Below, piece after piece: positions 1-7,185 of a DNA stretch of 23,823 bases; position 1 is the first letter of the stretch, and every line of letters starts with the position of its first letter. The notes beneath the pieces were generated by a model. That model did not search any database. It saw only the letters and a program-made list of their open reading frames with translations, and was not told the DNA's origin. Both the position numbers and the translations under genes were made by a program. The DNA is from Alphaproteobacteria bacterium UBA1908 (GTDB lineage Bacteria; Pseudomonadota; Alphaproteobacteria; Caedimonadales; UBA1908), in assembly GCA_002337525.1 (NCBI GenBank), contig DDGG01000035.1, positions 1 to 23,823 of the forward strand, given 5' to 3'.

Positions 1-137
1 AGATCTTTAGTCTCGCGTCATCCAGAGATTGGTAAAACCAATCGTAGGGATCCTGATAAACCAAGTCGGGAACCTTTCTTCATAGATTCTTCACTCGCTT
101 CGCTCGCTCTGAATGACAACGGGGAAGCAACTGATTC
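1..137. repeat. 173-bp-period direct repeat, copy 1
   Basis: The first 137 bases recur at 174-310 with about four substitutions (for example at 24, in the 32-42 stretch and in the GCTCGCTCT/GCTCGTTCT segment). A 36-base spacer with an AAGGCCTT core separates the copies. The copy may extend left of the window. I see no credible protein-coding potential. It contains a small hairpin, ATTGGT-AAA-ACCAAT. Confidence 0.9.
17..117. mobile_element. MITE-like element with 11-bp inverted ends, copy 1
   Basis: Within the direct repeat, GTCATCCAGAG at 17-27 is matched by CTCTGAATGAC at 107-117. As inverted repeats these agree at 10 of 11 positions and bound a 101-bp noncoding core. The core holds an ATTGGT/ACCAAT hairpin and the CTCGCTTCGCTCG segment. 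Small elements with such ends and no coding capacity are typical of MITEs or repetitive extragenic sequences. I see no target-site duplication, so mobility is inferred. Confidence 0.5.
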
Positions 138-173
138 CACCAATGATAGAGGAAGGCCTTTCTCCAAAAAGAG

Positions 174-310
174 AGATCTTTAGTCTCGCGTCATCCGGAG
201 ATTGGTAGAGCCAATCGTAGGGATCCTGATAAACCAAGTCGGGAACCTTTCTTCATAGATTCTTCACTCGCTTCGCTCGTTCTGAATGACAACGGGGAAG
301 CAACTGATTC
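174..310. repeat. 173-bp-period direct repeat, copy 2
   Basis: This is the second copy of the unit at 1-137, about 97 percent identical by eye. It includes the first 16 bases and the last 20 bases outside the inverted-repeat core. Because these flanks are also duplicated, local tandem duplication explains the pair better than two independent insertions. Confidence 0.9.
190..290. mobile_element. MITE-like element, copy 2
   Basis: This is the same 101-bp core as copy 1. Its ends have drifted to GTCATCCGGAG (190-200) and TTCTGAATGAC (280-290), which agree at 8 of 11 inverted positions. The internal hairpin survives in changed form as ATTGG-TAGAG-CCAAT. Confidence 0.45.
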
Positions 311-443
311 TGGATATTAAAGTGAAATTGTTATCGTAAAGAAATCTGTTTATACCAAGAATTGGCAAAGCGCCAGGAGGGCCTTTTCAACTAAAGTTTT
401 TGTTATTAGTAAAATAAAAACTATCTAATAAAAATTATATGCT

Positions 444-486
444 AAAAAAAGAAAAAGGAGCAAAAAACTTAAATGTTTTTGCTCCT
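444..486 (-). terminator. Rho-independent terminator of tig
   Basis: AGGAGCAAAAA (456-466) and TTTTTGCTCCT (476-486) form a perfect 11-bp stem around a 9-base loop. Read on the minus strand, the stem is followed by an almost unbroken T run, the complement of 444-455. It lies 24 bases beyond the tig stop codon. Bases 311-443 hold nothing else I can name. Confidence 0.85.
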
Positions 487-510
487 CATAAACTTACGAT
501 ACTGGATTGT

Positions 511-1863
511 TTAGTCGTCGCCTTCAGTAACGCTTTTAACGGCAGTAGAAAGCTCCTCAAGAGAAACTTTTTTAGACTTTGTTTTTGCCTTATCTAAAAT
601 AAGACGAACAACTTTATCTTCAAAAATAGGGGCTCTTAGACCTGCCAAAGCCTGGTCATTCCCTTTAAAATGCTCCACAACCTGGCGTTCTTGTCCCGGG
701 TAACGACGAGCTGTTTCAATAATTGCCTGATCAAGCTCCTTCGATGAAACAGTCACTTCGTACTGACGACCAATTTCCGCCAAAACAAGACCTAGACGGA
801 CGCGGCGCTCAGCAATATCTTTATATTGCTTTTTATCTTCTTCAAGTTCTTTTTTGGAAGGTTTTTTGGCCTTTGATTTTTCATCATTGTCACCACCAGC
901 CTGTGCCTCGTACTGCTTCCAGATAGTCTCAAACTCTGCTGTGACCAAGCCCTCAGGAACCTCAAACTTTGTACTATCTGCAAGCATATCTAACACGGAA
1001 CGTTTTGAAACAAGGAAACTCATTTGATCCCGCTCATCGCTCAGTTGCTTTTTAATAGCTTCCTTAAGCTTCTCAAGACTTTCAAGTCCCAGATTCTTGG
1101 CGAACTCATCAGTCATTTCTGGAATAATTTTTTCCTGAATCTTCTGGATTTTTGTTTTGAAAAGAGCTTCTTTTCCTGCCAATGATTTTTCATGATAGTC
1201 TTTGGGGAAAGTCACTTTCACCTCAACATCATCACCAGCTTTCTTGCCTGTCAGTTGGCCTTCAAAACCTGGAATAAAGGTACCTGAGCCAATTTCAAGA
1301 CTAACACCTTTTGCCGTTCCTCCTTCAAAAAGTTTGCCATCAACAGACCCTTCAAAGTCTATAACAAGAACATCCCCTTTTTTACTGGCACGAGGCTTCT
1401 TAAGATCTTCAGCAATTGAATTATTTGCAGCAATTTTTTCCAGGGCCTCAGAAACTTCTTTCTCTCCTGGCTCACAGGCAAGAGTTTCAAATTTAAGATC
1501 TGCAATTTCGGGGGTTTTAAAATCAGGCAGAACTTCAAGGGATACATTAAGTTCCAGGTCTTTTTTATCATCAAAAGTATCAATCTTAACATCAGGGCGA
1601 AGAGCAGCTTTCAGTTTTTTTTCTTTAATAAGCTCACCAACACTTTCCTGAACTGCTTTTTCGAGGACTTCCCCCTGAACGCTTGTTCCATAACGCTGCT
1701 TAAGAATTGGCAACGGAGCTTTACCAGGGCGAAATCCCGGGATTTTAGCTGTTTCACCCAGCTTGGTCAGACGCTCATTCAGGCGTTTATCAAGATGTGT
1801 TTTAGGGACAACAACTTTATATTCTCTTTTTAAACCCTCGGACTTAATTTCCGTGAATTGCAT
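511..1863 (-). CDS. tig: Trigger factor, ribosome-associated chaperone
   Basis: This is a cytoplasmic peptidyl-prolyl isomerase and chaperone that binds the ribosome exit tunnel and shelters nascent chains. The 450-residue length is typical. The N-terminal domain carries the ribosome-binding signature GFRPGK (residues 43-48). The FKBP-like PPIase domain spans about 160-245 (GDVLVIDFEG through FIPGFEGQLTGKKAGD). The helical C-terminal chaperone domain follows, ending in an acidic tail. A lysine/aspartate-rich segment at about 322-346 interrupts the C-terminal domain. The start is supported by an AGGAAAGG ribosome-binding site 9 bases upstream. The gene sits 35 bases downstream of tRNA-Leu on the same strand, so it is probably co-transcribed with the tRNA. 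A strong terminator follows it. Confidence 0.98.
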   Translation of the reverse strand: MQFTEIKSEGLKREYKVVVPKTHLDKRLNERLTKLGETAKIPGFRPGKAPLPILKQRYGTSVQGEVLEKAVQESVGELIKEKKLKAALRPDVKIDTFDDKKDLELNVSLEVLPDFKTPEIADLKFETLACEPGEKEVSEALEKIAANNSIAEDLKKPRASKKGDVLVIDFEGSVDGKLFEGGTAKGVSLEIGSGTFIPGFEGQLTGKKAGDDVEVKVTFPKDYHEKSLAGKEALFKTKIQKIQEKIIPEMTDEFAKNLGLESLEKLKEAIKKQLSDERDQMSFLVSKRSVLDMLADSTKFEVPEGLVTAEFETIWKQYEAQAGGDNDEKSKAKKPSKKELEEDKKQYKDIAERRVRLGLVLAEIGRQYEVTVSSKELDQAIIETARRYPGQERQVVEHFKGNDQALAGLRAPIFEDKVVRLILDKAKTKSKKVSLEELSTAVKSVTEGDD

Positions 1864-1898
1864 GTTTTCTGACCTTTCCTGGGAATCCTAAATTAGAA

Positions 1899-1983
<85 letters not shown>

Positions 1984-2125
1984 AAGAAAAAACGATGTAA
2001 GTTTTATTTCTTCTTTCATATCCTCGATTGAGCCAAAATGCAACGCCAGACTTCACATATAATGCATTTTTTAGGATTTTTCTTTATTTTGCCCTTCATA
2101 ACAGCCTTATCTAAAGTAAATTCTT

Positions 2126-2707
2126 CTATAAAAAAAGATACCAGGCACCAGCACCCCCATCATTTGAACGCGCTTGGGTAAAGCCTGTTACAAAAGAAGA
2201 AAGGGGTGGTGTTCTAACCCATAAAGGCAGGGCCTGACGAAGAACACCTGTCTGACGGGAAATGGTCCCTTTTTCCAGGCTTCGAATCCCCCCCTTACCT
2301 GTTATTATCCGCACTGTTTTGAAACCGTGAAAATGTGCACGTTCAATAAAAAGATATAATTCCTGGAAAGCTTTTTTCTGGGTCATACCATGAAGATCCA
2401 AAGTGGCTTCAGGCACCGCACGGCGTCTGCGACGCCTTTGTTGACGGGAATCTTGACCAACCGTGTTGGACTCTTGTGAAAAAGTTGATGTGACTTCAAA
2501 GGGTAAATGGTCCGTATGACTTTGAATACTTGTTGGTGTCTCAGGATCTGAACAGGGAATAGAAGGAGAAACAAGAATCTTGTCAGTAGATTTTTTAAGA
2601 CGCGAAACTTCTTTCGTAAAAGCTTGCCATAAAACGAGATCTTCTGCATCCGGTTGGTCGCTCTGGGGAGCTCTCTCGGCCAGAAGATCTTCAAATTTTT
2701 CACTCAC
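2126..2707 (-). CDS. Smr-domain protein (putative DNA/RNA nuclease)
   Basis: The small MutS-related domain occurs in MutS2 C-termini and in stand-alone SmrA/B-like proteins, which act as DNA or RNA endonucleases. With the GTG start that overlaps the mltA stop (GTGA), the protein has 193 residues. The first 95 are low-complexity and end in a basic patch QQRRRRRR. The Smr domain follows with LDLHGMTQ (103-110), ITGKG (135-139) and the C-terminal DGGAGA (183-188). Many relatives have HGG at the last motif, so the Asp is a possible deviation. An upstream in-frame ATG at 2809 would cost a 106-bp overlap with mltA and adds no recognisable sequence, so I prefer GTG. No RNase or repair assignment can be made from sequence alone. 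Confidence 0.85.
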   Translation of the reverse strand: MSEKFEDLLAERAPQSDQPDAEDLVLWQAFTKEVSRLKKSTDKILVSPSIPCSDPETPTSIQSHTDHLPFEVTSTFSQESNTVGQDSRQQRRRRRRAVPEATLDLHGMTQKKAFQELYLFIERAHFHGFKTVRIITGKGGIRSLEKGTISRQTGVLRQALPLWVRTPPLSSFVTGFTQARSNDGGAGAWYLFL

Positions 2708-3894
2708 AGTATGTCTTGGGGTAATAGTTTTTGAGGCAAGAACAAAAAAAGGTGTCCGTTTTGAGCAAGCGTCCCCGCCTTTTGTTCTCCTTCCTGACCG
2801 GGACCACAATAGAAATCAGCCCGGCAAGGCCCTTTAATCGCCCCCCCGATATCCTGTGCGACCCCGATACCCTGGTACGACATCAAGGATCCCGGCTTTG
2901 AGAAAATATCCAGCCACAATGGAGTCCCCATAGGAATAAAATTAGGATCAACAGCAACACTCTGTAAAGGAACAAGAGGCCGTTCTATAGCGCCTTCAGG
3001 ACCCAGAGGAGCTTGTGACTCCTGAAAAAAGACATAAGACTCATTTTTTTCCAAAAGAGTCATCATCTGATCTTGAGAGGCACTTTCGCACCAAAGGCGG
3101 ATCGCCCCCAGAGAACATTCATTTGAAGGAATAACTCCTTGAGCGATAAGCTCTTTCCCAATTGATGTGTAAGCATGACCATTAGTACCATCATAATGAA
3201 ATGTTTTTTGGGTCCCATCTGTATACATCAATGTACCCGAGCCCTGAACCATCATCAAAAAAGCATCCAGGGGATTTTGAACCCAACCGATTTCAAGATT
3301 TCTCCCAGCCAGGACTCCCCGGTTGATCTCGCGCCTTGTATAAAAGGGGCAAAGCGTTTTTCCCTTGATCGTTCCCGCAAGACGAATCCCTGCAAGATCT
3401 GACCTAAAGACGCCCAGGTCTTCTAAAACAATAAGATCTTCCGGTCGTGAATAAAGGGGCACTTTAAAATCACCGGTTGATGTTTTGGACGCTTTTAAAA
3501 CAGGGTGGTAATATCCGGTAAAAAAAGTTTCCGACGATTGTGTTGTTCCTAAAGAATTAGCGCGGTACTCATAAGGTTGAAAATAAGTCCTGAGCCATTT
3601 TTTAATATCAAAATCCGGGAAAGAGGAATCCCGTTTAAAAGCGTCAAAACAGTCTCGATAAGCATTAACAGCCTTATCTACATGCCATTGACCACGGCGC
3701 CGTGTTTGGGAATGATGATGAAAAAAACAGGCACTATGAAAAAGACTCTCAAAATTTTTTAAAGCTTTTCCTGCATCAAAAGTGTCCCAGCCAGGAAGTT
3801 CTTTAAAAGATATTGCCTTTGGATAAGATCGGTGTTGAGGATATTCTCTCTCTTCAACGTCTGATACTGTCGTGAATGCCTTTACTAATGACAT
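2704..3894 (-). CDS. mltA: MltA-family murein transglycosylase with 3D domain
   Basis: MltA enzymes cleave peptidoglycan glycan strands to 1,6-anhydromuropeptides. The protein (396 aa) shows FTGYYHPVLKAS, PLYSRPEDL, the FLMMVQGSGTL and YDGTNGHAYTSIG blocks, and NESYVFF. The C-terminal 3D domain has its three aspartates at about 316 (SVAVDP), 348 (VAQDIGGAIKG) and 360 (CRADFY). The middle one matches the position reported as catalytic in E. coli MltA. Oddly, no signal peptide or lipobox precedes the mature-like sequence. An in-frame stop at 3904-3906 rules out an upstream extension. AGGTGG sits almost against the ATG, inside the end of the Tim44-domain gene, suggesting translational coupling. 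smr follows by a 4-bp overlap. Confidence 0.93.
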   Translation of the reverse strand: MSLVKAFTTVSDVEEREYPQHRSYPKAISFKELPGWDTFDAGKALKNFESLFHSACFFHHHSQTRRRGQWHVDKAVNAYRDCFDAFKRDSSFPDFDIKKWLRTYFQPYEYRANSLGTTQSSETFFTGYYHPVLKASKTSTGDFKVPLYSRPEDLIVLEDLGVFRSDLAGIRLAGTIKGKTLCPFYTRREINRGVLAGRNLEIGWVQNPLDAFLMMVQGSGTLMYTDGTQKTFHYDGTNGHAYTSIGKELIAQGVIPSNECSLGAIRLWCESASQDQMMTLLEKNESYVFFQESQAPLGPEGAIERPLVPLQSVAVDPNFIPMGTPLWLDIFSKPGSLMSYQGIGVAQDIGGAIKGPCRADFYCGPGQEGEQKAGTLAQNGHLFLFLPQKLLPQDIL

Positions 3895-3899
3895 CCACC

Positions 3900-4571
3900 T
3901 TACTCACCCGTTGCTACCAAAAGCCAATTTGGATTTTGAGACTTCAAAGGCCTGGAAAAAGTCCATTGGTCGGTCACTTCTTCAACCTGACTTGGCGATC
4001 CTTCAACAATAGCTCCTTCCTGATCCTTCATAACATGCGTTTGCTCTGTCACAAAAGATACAGAGACTTGAATCTTTGTCCCTACCTTTTCAATACGATC
4101 AGCCACAACAGTACAAATACGAACAATTGTCGTTTCAAGAGCTAGTTTCTTTGCAAGACGGTCTTTGATTGACAGCTGGAAATCTGAAAAGACTCTTTTA
4201 TCCATCAATGACTTTAAAACTTCCTCGTCTCCCCTGGCAAAGGCTTCAACTATCATTTCATAAGCATTTGTTGCCCCCTCCAGAAAACCTGATAAGGAAA
4301 ACTCCGGATAAAATTGTTGTATCAAAGCAACGCCTTCCTGAAGATGATCAGGCACAGGCTCTCCCGTTTCCTGGTTAGACACCGGCGTCTCATTATCATG
4401 AGTCAGGGAAGAAGAACCTGGGTCAGGTTTGTGAATATCCCCTAGATTTTCCTTGCTTATCGGCTGCTGAAACCCTGATTTCTGACCCAAGGTTGACACG
4501 AGGCGGTAGATCAAAAAGGCAGCAATAGCCCCTAAAATGATGATTTCAAGAAAGTCTGACTGTGAACCCAT
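3900..4571 (-). CDS. Tim44-like domain membrane-anchored protein
   Basis: This 223-residue protein begins with one membrane segment (about residues 7-24, LEIIILGAIAAFLIYRL), then a variable acidic/proline linker to about 75. A Tim44-like domain fills the C-terminal half (GFLEGATNAYEMIVEAFARGD, LKSLMDKRVFSDF, VTDQWTFSRP). In alphaproteobacteria such proteins (sometimes called TimA) are thought to work at the inner membrane, by analogy with the mitochondrial import-motor anchor Tim44; the precise role here is inference. The ATG at 4571 is preferred over an in-frame GTG at 4580 because relatives start just before the membrane segment. It is divergent from secB and heads the mltA-smr run. Confidence 0.88.
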   Translation of the reverse strand: MGSQSDFLEIIILGAIAAFLIYRLVSTLGQKSGFQQPISKENLGDIHKPDPGSSSLTHDNETPVSNQETGEPVPDHLQEGVALIQQFYPEFSLSGFLEGATNAYEMIVEAFARGDEEVLKSLMDKRVFSDFQLSIKDRLAKKLALETTIVRICTVVADRIEKVGTKIQVSVSFVTEQTHVMKDQEGAIVEGSPSQVEEVTDQWTFSRPLKSQNPNWLLVATGE

Positions 4572-4582
4572 ATAAAACACCG

Positions 4583-4611
4583 TTTATCTTATTGTGCCAC
4601 TCGTCTATACT
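4583..4611 (+). promoter_or_regulatory. Candidate secB promoter
   Basis: TATACT (4606-4611) lies 17 bases after TTTATC (4583-4588) in the region between divergent secB and the Tim44-domain gene. The -10 is good and the -35 weak. It would leave an mRNA leader of roughly 70 bases containing a small GTGAG/CTCAC hairpin (4627-4642). Confidence 0.35.
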
Positions 4612-4687
4612 GTAGCACATGTGAGCGTGAGGTTATTCTCACTTTAAATTGAATCTCTTACTTAATCATTAACCAAGGAGCAAGCCA

Positions 4688-5203
4688 ATGGCAACCAAAG
4701 AAGAGACATCTTCTAAAGAAAATCAGCAAAATTCGGGCGAACCGTCAACACCTTTAACCGTTAACGCACAATTTTTGAAAGATCTTTCTTACGAATGTAG
4801 CGACCCCGTTAAAACATTTCAAACAATGGAGTCGGCCCCGGAAATCAATGTTTCTGTTGATATTCAGGCAACCCCCCTTAAGGAAAACAGCTTTGAAGTT
4901 GCTCTTAAAATTAGTGCTGAAGCAACAAACAAAGGTGAAAAAGCCTATGTTGTTGAAGTCGAATACGGGGGCGTTTTCTCCCTGGGTGCCGATGTCCCTG
5001 AAGAAGCCAAGCATCCTCTTTTGATGATTGAGTGTCCTCGTCTTCTTTTCCCTTTTGCCCGGTCTGTTATTGCTGATGCTACACGAGAAGGAGGATTCCC
5101 TCCTCTTAGTCTTGTGCCAATCGATTTTGTGGCTCTTTATCGTCAGCAAATCGAACGCCAGCAAAAAAATCAAGAGGGCACCTCTAAAACTGCGACCACT
5201 TAG
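4688..5203 (+). CDS. secB: SecB export chaperone
   Basis: SecB is a cytosolic tetrameric chaperone that keeps preproteins unfolded and hands them to SecA. The 171-residue protein has a disordered first 20 residues, then the SecB fold: NAQFLKDLSYEC, the VVEVEYGGVFSL strand, and the diagnostic MIECPRLLFPFARSVIADATREGGFPPLSLVPIDFVALY spread over the C-terminal half. AAGGAG lies 7 bases before the ATG. The last 20 bases, including the stop, overlap the 3' end of the convergent dnaQ gene. Confidence 0.97.
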   Translation: MATKEETSSKENQQNSGEPSTPLTVNAQFLKDLSYECSDPVKTFQTMESAPEINVSVDIQATPLKENSFEVALKISAEATNKGEKAYVVEVEYGGVFSLGADVPEEAKHPLLMIECPRLLFPFARSVIADATREGGFPPLSLVPIDFVALYRQQIERQQKNQEGTSKTATT

Positions 5204-5867
5204 GATCCTTTAGTTTTTGCAGGAAAGCGCTGTGCGCGGCGCTTTCCTCCTCACTGATTTTGAATGTTCTGGCAGGATATCTTTTTCGAGAGAGGGCTGC
5301 CTTTATTGTTGTTCTGACTTTTTCCTCTTTAAAAGATTCTATCTCTAACTTTCTTTGTCTTCCTCCAGTAAGCTCAAGGTACACTTCTGCCAACAGTTCC
5401 GAGTCCAGCAAGGCACCATGTTTCTCGCGATGAGAATTATCAATATTAAAGCGACGGCACAGGGCATCTAAATTCGCCGGAGACCCTGGAAAGGTTTTTT
5501 TTGCAATTAGGAGCGTATCAACGGCTCGACTATATTCCAAAGCCTCACGCCCCATTGATGTAAGCTCGGCATTAAGGAATTTCATATCAAAAGTTGCATT
5601 ATGGATGACCAAAGGATCTTCTCCTATAAAGGTCAAAAAATCATCCGCTATTGATCTGAACAGGGGCTGGTCTTTCAAAAAATCATCGGAAAGCCCATGC
5701 ACACGAAAAGCCGCTTCCGGCATGGGGCGTTCGGGATTTAAATATACATGATATGTGCGCCCTGTCGGGAGACGATGCATTAATTCAACACACCCTATTT
5801 CAGCAAGACGATGACCTGCCGAGGGTTCAAAACCTGTTGTTTCTGTATCTAAAACAATTTCACGCAT
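5184..5867 (-). CDS. dnaQ: DNA polymerase III epsilon subunit, 3'-5' proofreading exonuclease
   Basis: This is the proofreading subunit of the replicative polymerase core. All DEDDh residues are present: D7 and E9 (DTETTG), D94 (HNATFDMKFL), H150 and D155 (EKHGALLDS). The last 20 residues (SAAHSAFLQKLKDPKW) resemble the epsilon tail that docks on the polymerase alpha subunit. The length, 227 aa, is normal. The start overlaps the end of coaE by 8 bp, so the two are translationally coupled within an rpe-coaE-dnaQ run. The stop lies inside the convergent secB coding end. Confidence 0.96.
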   Translation of the reverse strand: MREIVLDTETTGFEPSAGHRLAEIGCVELMHRLPTGRTYHVYLNPERPMPEAAFRVHGLSDDFLKDQPLFRSIADDFLTFIGEDPLVIHNATFDMKFLNAELTSMGREALEYSRAVDTLLIAKKTFPGSPANLDALCRRFNIDNSHREKHGALLDSELLAEVYLELTGGRQRKLEIESFKEEKVRTTIKAALSRKRYPARTFKISEEESAAHSAFLQKLKDPKWSQF

Positions 5868-6537
5868 TTTCTAGCAAAACCCTTTTTTTTAAAACACTTT
5901 TACAAGGCATTTTTAAAAGAAGACCTTGTGAAATGTTACCCTTACTCACAGCATCTTGTAAAATATCTCGCAATCTTCGAAATGTATCTGCTCGACCAAA
6001 ACTTGTCTCCAACACATAGGTTGCACGACGCTGTTTCTCCAGACCCGGCAATTGGTTATTCAAGATTTTTCTGAATTTTTCAAGCCCCATGCCAGGCCTT
6101 TTTAAAACTCTTTCCTGCTGGAGTTCCGGACTACACGTCGTTGCAATGACGATATCACATACCCTTTCATATCCTGCTTCAAATAGAAGAGGAATATCAA
6201 GAACCACCAGAGGTGTTTTTTTTTCCTCATGCCATTCAAGAAAAGCCATATGAAGGTCTCGCACCCTGGGGTGCAGTATTTCCTCCAGGTGCTTTAAGGC
6301 ATTTACATTCTCAAAAACATGATACCCCAACGCTTTACGATCAATGCACCCTTTTTCTATACAATGCGGGAAAAGAGCCTTGATTTTACAAAAAACGTCT
6401 GGATCCTCTTTCAAAAGTTTGTGAACTTCCTGATCAGACTCGTGTACAGGAATTTGAAAACGACGAAACATAGTAGCTGTCGTTGATTTACCTGTACCAA
6501 TTGACCCCGTCAGTCCAATCACAAAAGGCCTGTTCAC
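5860..6537 (-). CDS. coaE: Dephospho-CoA kinase
   Basis: CoaE phosphorylates the ribose 3'-hydroxyl of dephospho-CoA, the last step of coenzyme A synthesis. The 225-residue protein has the P-loop GSIGTGKS (11-18), ILHPRVR, and VLDIPLLFEAG in the CoA-binding region. The start is GTG and overlaps the rpe stop as GTGA. The C-terminal 25 residues (from about GNISQG) are a basic extension beyond the usual length, and part of it is encoded across the dnaQ start. I would not assign the extension a role. Confidence 0.95.
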   Translation of the reverse strand: MNRPFVIGLTGSIGTGKSTTATMFRRFQIPVHESDQEVHKLLKEDPDVFCKIKALFPHCIEKGCIDRKALGYHVFENVNALKHLEEILHPRVRDLHMAFLEWHEEKKTPLVVLDIPLLFEAGYERVCDIVIATTCSPELQQERVLKRPGMGLEKFRKILNNQLPGLEKQRRATYVLETSFGRADTFRRLRDILQDAVSKGNISQGLLLKMPCKSVLKKRVLLENA

Positions 6538-7178
6538 CTCAGGGCCTCTATGTTTTTCTTATAGTCCCTTGTTTTAAAAACCGAGGTTCCTGCCACAAGA
6601 ATATCAGCACCAGCCCTTTTTAAATCGCCTGCATTTTCCGGGCTGACCCCGCCATCAACTTCTATTTGAATAGGGCGCCCTCCAATCATTTTTTTTAAGG
6701 CCAGAATTTTATCACAGGTTTGTGGAATAAAAGACTGACCCCCGAAACCCGGGTTGACAGACATCACCAAAACAAGATCAAGATCATCCAAAACGTATCT
6801 TATATCTTCGAGACTTGTTGCCGGGTTAAGGGCCACACCGGCTTTCACACCAAGATGACGAATGTGTGCAAGGCTTCGATGCAAATGAGGACCCGCATCA
6901 ATATGGACGGTCAGGCTATCAGCACCGGCTTTCACAAAAGCTTCCAAAAAAGGATTGACAGGCTGAATCATCAGATGAACATCAAATTTTAATCTTGTAA
7001 AAGAACGTAAAGACTTGATAACTTGGGGACCAATAGTAATATTAGGAACATAATGCCCATCCATTACATCAAAATGTATAAGGTCGGCACCTGCTTTTTC
7101 AAGCGCCTCTACTTCCTGTCCAAGTCGAGAAAAGTCGGCTGACAGAACAGAGGGCGCGATTTTTATAGGACGCGTCAT
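6534..7178 (-). CDS. rpe: Ribulose-phosphate 3-epimerase
   Basis: Rpe interconverts ribulose 5-phosphate and xylulose 5-phosphate in the pentose phosphate pathway. The 214-residue TIM barrel shows APSVLSAD, the metal ligands H35 and D37 (HFDVMDGHYVPN), H68 (FDVHLM) and D175 (EVDGGV), plus the loop NPGFGGQSF and the phosphate site near AGTSVF. I chose the ATG at 7178, immediately before TRPIKIAPS as in relatives. An in-frame GTG at 7226 would add 16 unconserved residues and overlap the divergent glycosyltransferase. No clear ribosome-binding site precedes either start. Confidence 0.96.
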   Translation of the reverse strand: MTRPIKIAPSVLSADFSRLGQEVEALEKAGADLIHFDVMDGHYVPNITIGPQVIKSLRSFTRLKFDVHLMIQPVNPFLEAFVKAGADSLTVHIDAGPHLHRSLAHIRHLGVKAGVALNPATSLEDIRYVLDDLDLVLVMSVNPGFGGQSFIPQTCDKILALKKMIGGRPIQIEVDGGVSPENAGDLKRAGADILVAGTSVFKTRDYKKNIEALR

Positions 7179-7185
7179 TTTAAAA

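Noticed and set aside
1..310. CRISPR array
   Set aside because: There are only two copies, of 137 bp with a 36-bp gap, and they contain an inverted-end element; sizes and copy number do not fit CRISPR.
1202..1651. 149-residue open frame on the plus strand opposite tig
   Set aside because: It lies wholly within the certain tig gene, is serine-rich in the way reverse-strand frames are, and has no ribosome-binding site.
2000..2040. Promoter for tRNA-Leu (TTGCAT, 17 bases, TATGAA on the minus strand)
   Set aside because: The spacing is right, but the -35 matches consensus at only three positions; a promoter must exist near here but this one is not convincing.
2708..2809. Longer smr start at 2809
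   Set aside because: It would overlap mltA by 106 bases in another frame, and the added residues look like translated mltA coding sequence.
4754..5173. 139-residue open frame antisense to secB
   Set aside because: It is a shadow of secB, has no family resemblance and no upstream signals.
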